A stretch of DNA of 64,000 bases from DATAGZ01 sp036263455 (GCA_036263455.1 DATAGZ010000001.1:62001-126000), one strand, 5' to 3'; numbered from the stretch's first letter, positions 45,313-54,055 are shown. Program-made: numbers and translations. The notes: generated by a model not told the origin, from the sequence alone.

Positions 45313-46148
45313 CGCAGATATCGCGTGAAATACCGGTTCAGCAGGCCGACGACGCCGAGAATCGCGAGCGAAAGAACCATCATCACGCAGGCGATAATGG
45401 CGGCGCCGGTATAATCGAACTGTTCAAGCTTGGCGACGATGAGAAGCGGCGCGATTTCCGTCTTCAAGGGGAGGTTGCCGGCGATGAAGATGATCGATCC
45501 GTATTCGCCCACCGCCCGGGCGAAAGCGAGGCCGAAGGCGGTGATCGCTGCCGGCGCCAGTGTAGGCAGCACGATTTGCCAGAGATAGCGCCCCCATCCC
45601 GCCCCCATGGTCAAGGCCGATTCCTCTGTTTCGCGGTCCCAATCTTCAATGACCGGCTGGACCGAGCGAACGGCGAAGGGCAGGCCGACGAACATCATGG
45701 CAAGGAGAATCCCGAGCGGCGTGAAGGCCACCTTGATACCTATCGCGCCCAGCAGGCGGCCCATCCAGCCGCCGGGACTATAAAGCTGGGTCAACGCAAT
45801 CCCCGCCACAGCGGTAGGCAGGGCAAACGGAAGATCGACCAGGGCATCGACGAGCGGACGCAGCCAGAAGCGGTAGCGGGTCAGCGCCCAGGCCAAGAGT
45901 ATCCCCAGGATCATGTCCGCATAGGCGGCGAGCAGGCTAAGACCGAAAGAGAGCTTCAGCGCGGCCAGCACCCGGGGGTCGGCCAGCGTCTTGAGAATTC
46001 CGGCTACGCCCTGGCCGCTGGCATGGGTTGCCAGCGCGCTCAATGGCAGGACAACCAAAAGGCTGAGATAGGTCATCGCAATCCCGAAAGTCAGGGAAAA
46101 ACCCGGCAACGCGCTCGGCCTGCGGAAAAAGGCGGGGATGCTTTTCAT
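45309..46148 (-). CDS. cysT: Sulfate ABC transporter permease CysT
   Basis: 279 residues from the ATG at 46148, which overlaps the Rrf2 stop and fixes the start. FSLTFGIAMTYLSLLVVLPLSAL is the first helix; SALTMGAGWGRYLWQIVLP is the EAA loop, and VGEYGSIIFIAGNLPLKTEIAPLL is characteristic of CysT (CysU). Six helices in all. First transporter gene after the regulator. Confidence 0.93.
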   Translation of the reverse strand: MKSIPAFFRRPSALPGFSLTFGIAMTYLSLLVVLPLSALATHASGQGVAGILKTLADPRVLAALKLSFGLSLLAAYADMILGILLAWALTRYRFWLRPLVDALVDLPFALPTAVAGIALTQLYSPGGWMGRLLGAIGIKVAFTPLGILLAMMFVGLPFAVRSVQPVIEDWDRETEESALTMGAGWGRYLWQIVLPTLAPAAITAFGLAFARAVGEYGSIIFIAGNLPLKTEIAPLLIVAKLEQFDYTGAAIIACVMMVLSLAILGVVGLLNRYFTRYLR

Positions 46149-46552
46149 GGATTGTCGGCGAGCGTCGCATTGTCCAGGATTGTTGCGACTTGTTCCCGTA
46201 CTTGGCACATGAGACGATGGATCGAGCAGGTCTTTTCGTCCTGGCAATCCTTGCACGGCCGATAGGCCGTCTGGCTGGCGCAGGCGACGTTGGCCAGCGG
46301 GCCGTCGATCAGGCGGATGACCATTCCGTAGCGGATCTCCCGGGCGGGCTTAGCGAGCTGATACCCGCCATGGCGTCCTCGAATCGAACGGACAAGACCG
46401 GCACGCTTGAGGTCGACCAAGATGAGCTCCAGGAACTTGCGCGGAACGTGCTGGTGTTTGGCAATGTCTGCGATCTGGCAGGGCTGGCCCTGCTCGGCGC
46501 GAGCGAGGGCCTGGAGGGCGCGTAACGCGTATTTCGCCTTTTGAGAAAGCAT
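46145..46552 (-). CDS. Rrf2 family transcriptional regulator
   Basis: 135 residues. N-terminal winged helix: SQKAKYALRALQALA, then VPRKFLELILVDLKRAGLV and RGRHGGYQLAKPA, the Rrf2 wing. The C-terminal part has a cysteine cluster (CASQTAYRPCKDCQDEKTC, plus one more) that could bind a [2Fe-2S] centre; spacing differs from the IscR pattern. As first gene of the cysTWA operon it is a likely sulfur- or iron-sulfur-responsive regulator, perhaps CymR-like, of its own transcript. Confidence 0.88.
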   Translation of the reverse strand: MLSQKAKYALRALQALARAEQGQPCQIADIAKHQHVPRKFLELILVDLKRAGLVRSIRGRHGGYQLAKPAREIRYGMVIRLIDGPLANVACASQTAYRPCKDCQDEKTCSIHRLMCQVREQVATILDNATLADNP

Positions 46553-46630
46553 ACCCTATATTGCCGATAGATTTAATAAGAGGCAACCCGAACCTGACCG
46601 GCCGGGCATTCCCTCCACGGGAAGCTGGAT

Positions 46631-47779
46631 TTGTCGCGACCATCTCGGTACATCATAACCGTGATTCACGCTTCCGACATTCGCGCGGTCTGGGCACTGG
46701 GCGACAATGGCACCCAGCTTTTTTCCCTCTCGGCCGAAGAAAGACTGCGCCGGCTGCTGAATACCCTAGCCATCCATGCCCCCATCGGCCATGGAACCGA
46801 GTCTGGAATCGAGATGGCCGTCAGGCTGGACCGGCTCTTCACCCGGCCGATCCTGCATGCCCTCGCGGGCCAGCGCGGCGTAGTCCTTCAAGAGAAAGGC
46901 GAGCCCATTGCCGCGATTTTCGAGACGCCGCGGCGCGGCGAGATTCTCGCTTATCTGGCGGGCGCGCAGGCCGGTCTGCCCCAGGGTCTCGCCACCCGCG
47001 AGGTGAGTGAGCTCTCCGGCGGATATGATGCGGCGCTCCGCAAACGCGAACCGGCGTGCGTTCCCGAGGTAAAGCCGGAGCAGCGCCGCGCGCGGGAATG
47101 GGATCTGTTTCGCGGCTCCTATAAAGGGGCGACCGATTTCGTCACCAAATATCTGTGGCCTCGACCGGCCTTTCTGGTGACCCGGCTGTGCGCGCGCTGG
47201 GCAATTACCCCCAATCAGGTGACCGCCCTGAGCCTGCTCTTCGTGCTCGCCGCCATGGTGGCCTTTTCGCGGGGCTGGTTCGGCGTCGGGCTGATATGCG
47301 CCTGGATCATGACCTTTCTGGACACCGTGGATGGCAAGCTCGCCCGGGTGACGATTCAATCCAGCCGCTGGGGCGATATTTTCGACCATGGCATCGATCT
47401 CATTCACCCGCCTTTCTGGTATTGGGCCTGGTATCTGGGCCTTGCCGATTCCCATCCATTCCTGCGCGCGGCCCTGGTCATAATCCTTGCTGGCTATGTG
47501 TTGGGGCGGCTCCAGGAAGGATTGTTCCTCGCTTTATTCAAGATCGAGATTCACACCTGGCGCAAGCTCGATTATTACTTCCGCACCATTACGGCACGTC
47601 GCAATCCGAACCTGGCCCTTCTCACCCTGTTTTGGATGCTGGGCGCGCCGAAGGCGGGATTTCTCGCCGTGGCGCTTTGGACGCTGGTCAGTCTCGGCTT
47701 TCATACGGCGCGGCTGTGGGTGGCATGGCGGGAACGACGGCGCGGCGAAGCCATTCTGTCCTGGCTGCAGCATGGCTAG
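46631..47779 (+). CDS. CDP-alcohol phosphatidyltransferase with extra N-terminal domain
   Basis: 382 residues. Residues 170-382 form the membrane CDP-alcohol phosphotransferase domain with the complete motif: DTVDGKLAR, then G-x3-D-x3-D in WGDIFDHGID. Residues 1-150 are a soluble extension with LSGGYDAALRKREP near its end, of unrecognised fold, possibly a degenerate nucleotidyltransferase as in bifunctional inositol-phosphate enzymes. The start is a TTG at 46631 with GGAAG upstream; a GTG at 46661 is possible. Divergent from the Rrf2 gene. Confidence 0.82.
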   Translation: MSRPSRYIITVIHASDIRAVWALGDNGTQLFSLSAEERLRRLLNTLAIHAPIGHGTESGIEMAVRLDRLFTRPILHALAGQRGVVLQEKGEPIAAIFETPRRGEILAYLAGAQAGLPQGLATREVSELSGGYDAALRKREPACVPEVKPEQRRAREWDLFRGSYKGATDFVTKYLWPRPAFLVTRLCARWAITPNQVTALSLLFVLAAMVAFSRGWFGVGLICAWIMTFLDTVDGKLARVTIQSSRWGDIFDHGIDLIHPPFWYWAWYLGLADSHPFLRAALVIILAGYVLGRLQEGLFLALFKIEIHTWRKLDYYFRTITARRNPNLALLTLFWMLGAPKAGFLAVALWTLVSLGFHTARLWVAWRERRRGEAILSWLQHG

Positions 47780-48713
47780 GATCGGACTGATCTGCAACCC
47801 GCGCAGTCAGCGCAACAGCAAGGGCATCGGCGAAATTCTGGAGATCGCGCGCCGGCACGATGTCGTGCTGCACCTGGTCGAGCCCCACCGGCCGAGCGAC
47901 CGGGCGATTGCGGATTTCGCGGCACGCGGCATCGATCATCTGGTCGTGAATGGCGGAGATGGCACGGTCCAGACGATCGTGACCGCCATGCTGCGCCAGG
48001 AAGGGTGGCGCCCACCGGTCACGCTGCTGGCCGGCGGGATGACGAACGTGATCGCTCGCGACGTCGGGATGAACCGTAGACCCATCACGGCGCTGCGGCG
48101 CATTCTCCCTTTGCTTTCCGACGGGCATAAGGGGGAGGGCATCCCCCGGCGCACGCTCGAGGTCACGCCCCGGCACGGCGCACCCTTCCACGGTTTTCTC
48201 TTCGGCGGGATTGACTTCTATACGGCGACGATGCTCGGCCGGGCCGATGTGCACAGGCTGGGCGTGGCCCAATCGGTCGCGGTCAATCTATCGATCCTTT
48301 GGTCCCTCATCCTCGCCACACTGCATCCCACGGGGGAAAATGCCCCGTTCAAAGGCGAGGAGCTGGTCCTCTCGTGGAATGATGGCGAGCGGGAAACCGG
48401 CCGGGTCATGCTGGCGATGGCGACAACGCTCACCCGACTGCTGCCTGGCGTCATGCCTTTCTGGGGCGAGGGCTCCGGCGAGGTTCGCACCACCCTGGTC
48501 GCCCACCCTCCGCGCCGGCTGTGGCGCGCGATCCTGCCCATGATCAGGGGCAGGCCGCGCCCGTGGATGGCTGCCCATGGCTATCGCAGCCGCAACGTCG
48601 ACCGCCTCTTCCTTTCCACCCGTCTGCCCTTCATTCTTGATGGCGAGGCGATGCCGGCCAGCGACGGTCTCACCCTCTCCTCGGGTCCCTATGTCGAGTT
48701 CGCCCGATTCTGA
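47772..48713 (+). CDS. Diacylglycerol kinase-family lipid kinase
   Basis: 313 residues from the ATG at 47772, overlapping the upstream stop by 8 bp. IGLICNPRSQRNSKG opens the catalytic domain, and HLVVNGGDGTVQTIV is the glycine-rich nucleotide motif of DagK/YegS/sphingosine kinases; LLAGGMTNVIARD follows. It would phosphorylate diacylglycerol or a similar lipid to phosphatidate. Its place between a CDP-alcohol transferase and a putative CDP-DAG synthase fits phospholipid synthesis or turnover. Confidence 0.85.
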   Translation: MARIGLICNPRSQRNSKGIGEILEIARRHDVVLHLVEPHRPSDRAIADFAARGIDHLVVNGGDGTVQTIVTAMLRQEGWRPPVTLLAGGMTNVIARDVGMNRRPITALRRILPLLSDGHKGEGIPRRTLEVTPRHGAPFHGFLFGGIDFYTATMLGRADVHRLGVAQSVAVNLSILWSLILATLHPTGENAPFKGEELVLSWNDGERETGRVMLAMATTLTRLLPGVMPFWGEGSGEVRTTLVAHPPRRLWRAILPMIRGRPRPWMAAHGYRSRNVDRLFLSTRLPFILDGEAMPASDGLTLSSGPYVEFARF

Positions 48714-49587
48714 TAAGCTCCATACCGCCGTGCGGGGCGAGCTGGCTCGTCCAGTCTCTGCCGCAATCCTCGCTTTCGCCAAGGCCATCGCCGCCGAGCG
48801 CCCCTGCCGGGCCATTCTCTTTTACGGGTCGTGCCTCGATCGTCCGGATCACGAGCTTGCCGAGGGTATCCTCGATTTATACGTTCTGACCGACCGCGCC
48901 CGGATCGGCGAATCTTTTTTGCTGCAATGGCTGGGCATGCTCCTGCCGCCCAATGTCTATTACCGTGAATATCGCGACGAGGCCGGTCGCACTCTGCGCG
49001 CGAAATATGCCGTCATGGCGATCGAAGATTTCCACGCGCGCGCCTCGGGTCTCGGCGAGGACATTTCCATCTGGGCCCGCTTCTGCCAGCCGAGCCGCCT
49101 TCTCTGGGTCGCCGATACGGCCAGCGAAGAGCGAATCGTCGCCGCCATCGCGGCGGCGATCCGCCAGGCGCTCGGCGCGGCGCGATCCCTGTGCTCTTCC
49201 ACGAACCCAGAAGCATTATGGCAGACGCTTCTTCGCGCGACCTATGGCGCCGAACTGCGCAGCGAGACCGAAGACCGTCCCGCGCTTCTCTTCTCGCGCC
49301 ACCGCGCCTATTACGACATGGTAACGGCATCCGCCCTTCCCTCGGTGACCCCGATTGCGGCGGCGGACAAGAGATGGCGGCGCTGGCGGCGAACGAACAA
49401 GCTGCTGAACATGCTGCGGCTCGCCAAGGCGGCCTTCACCTTCGAGGATGGCCTGAGCTACGTGCTCTGGAAGATCGAACGGCACAGCGGCATCGTCTAC
49501 CGGCCGAGCGAATGGCAAAAACGCCATCCGCTGCTGGCCGCACCCTATCTCGCCTGGCATCTCTACCGCCGCGGCGCATTTCGCTAA
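48691..49587 (+). CDS. TAM41-like phosphatidate cytidylyltransferase candidate
   Basis: 298 residues from the ATG at 48691, overlapping the kinase gene by 23 bp. A nucleotidyltransferase-like start, AILFYGSCLD, with LDLYVLTD at the second acidic site, is followed by PPNVYYREYRDEAGRTLRAK and YAVMAIEDFH, and later LLRATYGAELRSETEDRP. This order resembles the mitochondrial TAM41 CDP-diacylglycerol synthase, by recall rather than alignment. In the cassette it could convert the kinase product to CDP-lipid for the transferase. Confidence 0.62.
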   Translation: MSSSPDSDKLHTAVRGELARPVSAAILAFAKAIAAERPCRAILFYGSCLDRPDHELAEGILDLYVLTDRARIGESFLLQWLGMLLPPNVYYREYRDEAGRTLRAKYAVMAIEDFHARASGLGEDISIWARFCQPSRLLWVADTASEERIVAAIAAAIRQALGAARSLCSSTNPEALWQTLLRATYGAELRSETEDRPALLFSRHRAYYDMVTASALPSVTPIAAADKRWRRWRRTNKLLNMLRLAKAAFTFEDGLSYVLWKIERHSGIVYRPSEWQKRHPLLAAPYLAWHLYRRGAFR

Positions 49588-49590
49588 GGT

Positions 49591-50355
49591 CTATGTCCTG
49601 CTGCGCGGGACAAGCAGGCGCTTCGGCCGGCGCTTGCGGGCAAGATCGAAGAGCGAATAGGTGCGGTTGACGTAATTGGTCACGCCGCTGATCGAATTGA
49701 TATAATTCTCCAGCTCGGGGGTCTTTTCGGCCTCGATGAGACGGACGGGCCGCGACGGCTCCTCGGCCTCGAACCGGGCGTAGAACCACGGGTCGCCGCG
49801 CTTGATGACGATGTCCTTTTTCGTGTCGTACCATTCGAAGGCCCACATGAAAGGGCGCGGCCAGATATGGATAGGAAAGCGTCCGCTGATGAGCACGCCC
49901 GGCCAGGGTGGATCGATGTAATCCAGATAGGGCGGTATTTGGTTCACATAGACGGGATCGTCGGCGAAGAACACATAAGGGGTAATGACCTGGATGATCG
50001 GCCGGCGCGGGTGGCGCCATTCGGCCGGACCGAGCATGACCACCATCTGGTTGAGATATTTGGGACGGATGGTCGATTCTTCTCGAGCCATGTTCTGAAG
50101 GCCGGGGCGCTGCTGCTGATCGACGACGAAGCGCAGGTTGAGGTCCACCGGACAATTGATCACGAAGTGCCGCGAGTCGAAATCCAGGGCGGCGGGACAG
50201 GCCTGGACCGATTTGGCAACGGCGCTCTTGGGGATGTCGCGCCCGAACGGCTTGGGATCGTCCCAAATCATGGAGGCGTGGGATTGGGTGATGATCCATC
50301 CGACCTCGGCCACGCGCTTGGTACTTTTCGGCTTTTTGAAGCGCTCCAGAAACAT
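49591..50355 (-). CDS. Hypothetical protein, no family recognised
   Basis: 254 residues from the ATG at 50355, soluble, with no signal peptide or membrane helix. It is rich in Pro, Trp and Tyr (for example PPYLDYIDPPWPGVLIS and WPRPFMWAFEWYDTKKD). The C-terminus is basic (ARKRRPKRLLVP). The even composition and codon use match neighbouring genes, so it looks like a genuine gene. It converges with the TAM41-like gene, 3 bp apart, and is 43 bp from nth on the same strand. I cannot name a function. Confidence 0.6.
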   Translation of the reverse strand: MFLERFKKPKSTKRVAEVGWIITQSHASMIWDDPKPFGRDIPKSAVAKSVQACPAALDFDSRHFVINCPVDLNLRFVVDQQQRPGLQNMAREESTIRPKYLNQMVVMLGPAEWRHPRRPIIQVITPYVFFADDPVYVNQIPPYLDYIDPPWPGVLISGRFPIHIWPRPFMWAFEWYDTKKDIVIKRGDPWFYARFEAEEPSRPVRLIEAEKTPELENYINSISGVTNYVNRTYSLFDLARKRRPKRLLVPRSRT

Positions 50356-50398
50356 GGCGCCTAGCTTAAGCACGGCCGGCGGCGACGCAACCAAAAAC

Positions 50399-51049
50399 TC
50401 ATGGCCGTTCCAGCGTCTTGTCAGGATAGCGGCATAAATCGCGGATGACACAGGTAGGACAGAGCGGCACGCGCGCCTTGCAGACATACCGGCCATGGAG
50501 AATCAACCAATGGTGGGCATGGGTCATGAATTTCCTGGGAATGCGCGCCTCGAGCGCCAGCTCGACTTTTTCCGGCGTCGCCGCATGGGCAAGACCGGTA
50601 CGGTTGGCGACGCGAAAAACATGCGTGTCGACCGCCATGGTCGGTTCACCAAAAGCGACGTTCAGCACCACATTCGCCGTCTTGCGCCCGACACCCGGCA
50701 GGGCCATCAGCGCGTCGCGATCGCGCGGGACCTCTCCGCCGTGCCTCTCGATCAGCAGGCGGGAGAGCGCGATGATATTACGCGCTTTGCCGCGATAAAG
50801 GCCGATTGAGCGGACATAGGGAACAAGGCCTTCTTCGCCGAGCGCCAGCATCTTTTCGGGCGTATCGATCTTGGAGAAAAGGGCCGCGGTTGCCTTGTTC
50901 ACCCCCACATCGGTCGCCTGGGCCGAGAGCACGACGGCAACCAGCAGCGTATAGGGGTTGGTGTATCTGAGTTCGCTCTTGGGATCGGGATTGCTCTTGG
51001 CCAGCCGCGCAAAGAGTCTCGCGATATCTTTTTCTGGCAACAGGGACAA
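50399..51049 (-). CDS. nth: Endonuclease III
   Basis: Base-excision DNA glycosylase/lyase for oxidised pyrimidines. About 216 residues if it starts at the TTG at 51049 behind AGAGGT. The helix-hairpin-helix LPGVGRKTANVVLNVAFG holds the catalytic Lys, with Asp in MAVDTHVFRV. The C-terminal [4Fe-4S] set is C-X6-C-X2-C-X5-C (CKARVPLCPTCVIRDLC). A longer upstream start would overlap the divergent transporter, so the TTG is preferred. Confidence 0.93.
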   Translation of the reverse strand: MSLLPEKDIARLFARLAKSNPDPKSELRYTNPYTLLVAVVLSAQATDVGVNKATAALFSKIDTPEKMLALGEEGLVPYVRSIGLYRGKARNIIALSRLLIERHGGEVPRDRDALMALPGVGRKTANVVLNVAFGEPTMAVDTHVFRVANRTGLAHAATPEKVELALEARIPRKFMTHAHHWLILHGRYVCKARVPLCPTCVIRDLCRYPDKTLERP

Positions 51050-51103
51050 GTTTCGGATACCTCTTCTCGCACCATAACCGCAGTCGCCCCGACCGGGCAA
51101 TAG

Positions 51104-52042
51104 ATGGGGATGATGCATAAAAGCGCGCTGGATTACGTCTTGCTGGTGACTTTAGCGGCGATCTTCGGCTCGGCCTTCGCTTTCATCAAGCTCGTCGGCG
51201 CCACGCTCGATCCGCTCTGGCTCGCGACCCTGCGCACGACGATGGGCGGCTTGGCCCTTCTGCTCATTGCTCTGGTCCGCAAGAGCCCCTGGCCACGAGG
51301 ATGGAGAGTGTGGGGCTCGTTGCTCGGCCTGGGTATGCTCGGCACGGGATTGCCATTTTTCCTGGTGGCGTGGGGCGAGCATTATGTCGATTCCAGCCTC
51401 GCCGCCATTATCATGGGGCTTATCCCGTTGGGCGTCCTGGTGATCGCGCATTTCTTCACCCACGATGAAAAATGGCGGCTTGGACAAGCGCTCGCCGTGT
51501 CGTTGGGCCTTGCCGGGATTTTCACCCTGGTAGGGTGGGACGCGCTCAAGGGTGTCGGCGAACACCTTCTGGGCGAGGGCATCATCTTTCTTGCCGTGCT
51601 CAGCCTGTCCTCCTATGCCGTGGCGGCCAAGCGCCTGCCCGAACTTCCGCCGGAAACAACCGTCGGGGGAATGCTGCTCGCCGCAAGCGCCGTGATGATT
51701 CCGGTTGCCGCGATATGGTCGCACTTGCCCGCATTCGCGCCGGGATGGGTGGGCGGCATGCTTTGGCTCGGCGTTGCCTGCACGGGAATCGGTAATTTCT
51801 TGTTCGTACATCTGCTCAGGCGCAGCGGCGCCAACTTCGTTTCCTTGAGCAATTATCTCATCCCCGTGGTGGGCTTGTTTCTGGGGGCGATGACACTGGG
51901 CGAACGTCCGGGACCAGGCGCCTATGGTGCCATGGCGCTCATCTTCACGGGCTTGCTTCTTCCCCGTCTGACACGCGCGGGTGGCATGGCACGGCATGCC
52001 GAGCCGCTAGGCTCGAGTAAAGAAAAGTCAGGAGAATCATGA
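51104..52042 (+). CDS. EamA/DMT family transporter (copy 1)
   Basis: 312 residues, two EamA repeats of five helices each, ten helices in all. Characteristic stretches are AAIFGSAFAFIKL in helix 1, IIMGLIPLGVLVIAHF at the end of the first repeat and LRRSGANFVSLSNYLIPVVG in the second. Members export metabolites or amino acids. The start may also be the ATG at 51110. The next gene is a paralogue and overlaps by 4 bp. Confidence 0.9.
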   Translation: MGMMHKSALDYVLLVTLAAIFGSAFAFIKLVGATLDPLWLATLRTTMGGLALLLIALVRKSPWPRGWRVWGSLLGLGMLGTGLPFFLVAWGEHYVDSSLAAIIMGLIPLGVLVIAHFFTHDEKWRLGQALAVSLGLAGIFTLVGWDALKGVGEHLLGEGIIFLAVLSLSSYAVAAKRLPELPPETTVGGMLLAASAVMIPVAAIWSHLPAFAPGWVGGMLWLGVACTGIGNFLFVHLLRRSGANFVSLSNYLIPVVGLFLGAMTLGERPGPGAYGAMALIFTGLLLPRLTRAGGMARHAEPLGSSKEKSGES

Positions 52043-52917
52043 AGGGCGTATGGGATTATGGCTTGCTATGCCTGCTGTCTGTCGTATGGGGTTCGGCCTT
52101 TGTCTTCATCAAGGTGGCGGGCGAGAGCATCGACCCTCTCATGCTCGCCACGTTGCGCGTCGCAATCGGCGGCGCGGCGCTTGCCCTATTGGCGCTGGTG
52201 CGCGGCAGGGCGTGGCCGCGCAAGCTCGCCACATGGGGGCGGCTATTCTTCCTCGGTATCGTGGGTAATGCCCTGCCCTTCATGCTTGTGGCCTGGGGGG
52301 AGCGTTACGTCGAATCCGCTTTGGCGGCGATCATCATGGGGCTTATTCCACTGGGGGTCCTGGTCATCGCGCACTTTACCACGCACGACGAGAAATGGCG
52401 TCCAAGCCAGGCCTTAGCCGTCGCCCTCGGTTTCGCCGGCATCGTCACCATGGTCGGATGGGACGCACTGGGTGGCCTGGGCAGTAATGTCTTTGGCCAA
52501 TGTGTCATCCTTGGCGCCGCCTGCTCGTATTCGTTCTATGGCGTCACGTCCAAGAAGCTCGAGCCGGTAGCGCCCGAAGTTGGCGTGGCCGGCATGCTGC
52601 TCATGGCGAGCCTGGTCATGATTCCGCTTACTCTGGTTTTTTCGGGAGGCGCGGCCGTGGAATGGCGTTGGGTAGGCCCGATGCTCTGGCTGGGCATTGT
52701 CTGCACCGGCGGCGGCAACCTTCTCTTTCTGATGCTGCTCAGGCGCACCGGCGCGAATTTCGTTTCACTCAACAATTATCTCGTTCCGCTAGTCGGCCTG
52801 ATCGGGGGCGCCGTGGCGCTCGGCGAGCGCCCCGGACCCAACGCTCTCCTTGCGCTAACGCTAATTCTCGCGGGATTAGCCTTGCCGCGTCTGCGGCTGT
52901 TCCAGCGCCCCGCCTAG
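52039..52917 (+). CDS. EamA/DMT family transporter (copy 2)
   Basis: 292 residues, the same ten-helix plan as copy 1, with shared signature text (AAIIMGLIPLGVLVIAHF, VGWDAL, LRRTGANFVSLNNYL). AGGAGA precedes the ATG. The two are clearly a tandem duplication, perhaps acting as a heterodimer or as separate exporters. The last 42 bp overlap the 3' end of convergent dapB. Confidence 0.9.
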   Translation: MKGVWDYGLLCLLSVVWGSAFVFIKVAGESIDPLMLATLRVAIGGAALALLALVRGRAWPRKLATWGRLFFLGIVGNALPFMLVAWGERYVESALAAIIMGLIPLGVLVIAHFTTHDEKWRPSQALAVALGFAGIVTMVGWDALGGLGSNVFGQCVILGAACSYSFYGVTSKKLEPVAPEVGVAGMLLMASLVMIPLTLVFSGGAAVEWRWVGPMLWLGIVCTGGGNLLFLMLLRRTGANFVSLNNYLVPLVGLIGGAVALGERPGPNALLALTLILAGLALPRLRLFQRPA

Positions 52918-53724
52918 GAAATCGCGCATGCCATAGAGGCCGGGTTTCTGGTCGACTAGCCAGCGCCCAGCCGCGAGCGCGCCGCGCGCGAAGATGTCGC
53001 GGTCGTTCACCTGATGGGCAAGCTCGATCCGCTCGCCCGCGCCTAGGAAAAAGACGCGATGCTCGCCCACCACGTCGCCGCCACGCATAACCGCGAAACC
53101 CACCTCATCCTTCTCACGAGGTCGACCTCGCCCCCAGCGCGCATCGCCTCCGGTGTTGGCGAGCGGCCGGCCGCGTCCCCTGGCGATCCACCCGCTCAAT
53201 GCGAGAGCGCTGCCTGAGGGCGCGTCAATCTTCCCGGCATGATGGGCCTCGAAGATCTCAGCGTGCCATGCATCGGGCAGCATGCGCGCCGCCTGTTCGA
53301 CAAGATGGAACAGGACATTCATGCCGAGCGCGGTATTGGCAGCAGTCAAGAGAGGAATGCGCCGCGCCGCGACCCGGACAGCACGTTGCGCCTTCATATC
53401 GAGACCGGTCGTGCCGACAAGGAGCGCGACCCCTGCCGCGATAGTAGGCGCGAGCAAAGCGCGCGTCTGATCGGGATGCGAAAAATCGATGAGCAGATCC
53501 GTTTCCGCCAGCATCGCCGGGGCGGGACGCGTCTGCGCCACGATTCCGCAGGGCGGCAACCCGGCCAGCGTGCCCAGATCCGCACCACGCGCGGATGAAT
53601 CCGCCCGTACCAGCCCACCGATGAGATGAAAAGTCGAATCGGCGAGCACCAGCTTAAGGAGCGCGCGGCCCATCCTGCCGCTCGCCCCACTGATCATTAC
53701 GACGATGCGTCGCGCCTTGGTCAT
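52876..53724 (-). CDS. dapB: 4-Hydroxy-tetrahydrodipicolinate reductase
   Basis: Enzyme of the diaminopimelate/lysine pathway. 282 residues from the ATG at 53724. Nucleotide binding is MISGASGRMGRAL; VGTTGLDMKA and EAHHAGKIDAPSGSAL carry the conserved substrate residues; the C-terminal LAAGRWLVDQKPGLYGMRDFLG is typical. A longer upstream start is possible but adds unconserved residues. Supplies the same pathway as lysA at 19,588. Confidence 0.94.
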   Translation of the reverse strand: MTKARRIVVMISGASGRMGRALLKLVLADSTFHLIGGLVRADSSARGADLGTLAGLPPCGIVAQTRPAPAMLAETDLLIDFSHPDQTRALLAPTIAAGVALLVGTTGLDMKAQRAVRVAARRIPLLTAANTALGMNVLFHLVEQAARMLPDAWHAEIFEAHHAGKIDAPSGSALALSGWIARGRGRPLANTGGDARWGRGRPREKDEVGFAVMRGGDVVGEHRVFFLGAGERIELAHQVNDRDIFARGALAAGRWLVDQKPGLYGMRDFLGGALEQPQTRQG

Positions 53725-53796
53725 GCCTTCGCCTAGCACGGCCAGCGGAATGGAACCAGAGGGATGGGAGGATGGCTGAATGAGTCCCAATCGCCG

Positions 53797-53825
53797 TTGA
53801 AAACGCCGGCGAAGCGGGCTAGAGT
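53797..53825 (+). promoter_or_regulatory. Predicted sigma-70 promoter of tRNA-Gln
   Basis: TTGAAA (53797-53802) and TAGAGT (53820-53825) are 17 bp apart, with the tRNA starting 11 bp after the -10 element. Confidence 0.6.
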
Positions 53826-53836
53826 GGCAACCCCGC

Positions 53837-53910
53837 TGGGGGATCGTCTAGCGGTAGGACTACGGACTCTGACTCCGTCAACCTTGGTTCGAATCCAAGT
53901 CCCCCAGCCA
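53837..53910 (+). tRNA. tRNA-Gln (anticodon CTG)
   Basis: Acceptor TGGGGGA pairs with TCCCCCA (53900-53906). Anticodon stem ACGGA/TCCGT encloses loop CTCTGAC, giving anticodon CTG. The T-arm is TTGG/CCAA around TTCGAAT. Discriminator G and encoded CCA end at 53910. A degenerate copy of its 3' end lies 145 bp downstream. Confidence 0.95.
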
Positions 53911-54030
53911 TGTATTTTTACCAATGAATTCAATTGATTAAAGCAGATTGTAGAATTCCATCCCTTTCTGATCCGATCTTCATATACTGCTAACTTCTTG
54001 GATCTCCGAAGCTTTACATAGCAGCGCAAT

Positions 54031-54055
54031 AGTTCGAATCCTAAACTCCGAGCCA
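54031..54055 (+). repeat. Degenerate copy of the tRNA-Gln 3' end (possible attachment-site remnant)
   Basis: This 25-bp stretch matches the last 25 bases of the tRNA (53886-53910) at 19 positions, including TTCGAATCC and the terminal AGCCA. No tRNA 5' half precedes it. Such partial duplicates form when an element integrates at a tRNA 3' end; a decayed tRNA gene is the alternative. No integrase is visible in this window. Confidence 0.5.

Noticed and set aside
45174..46265. Plus-strand frame of 363 codons
   Set aside because: Antisense to cysT and cysW, with the Arg/Gly/Gln-rich make-up of a shadow frame.
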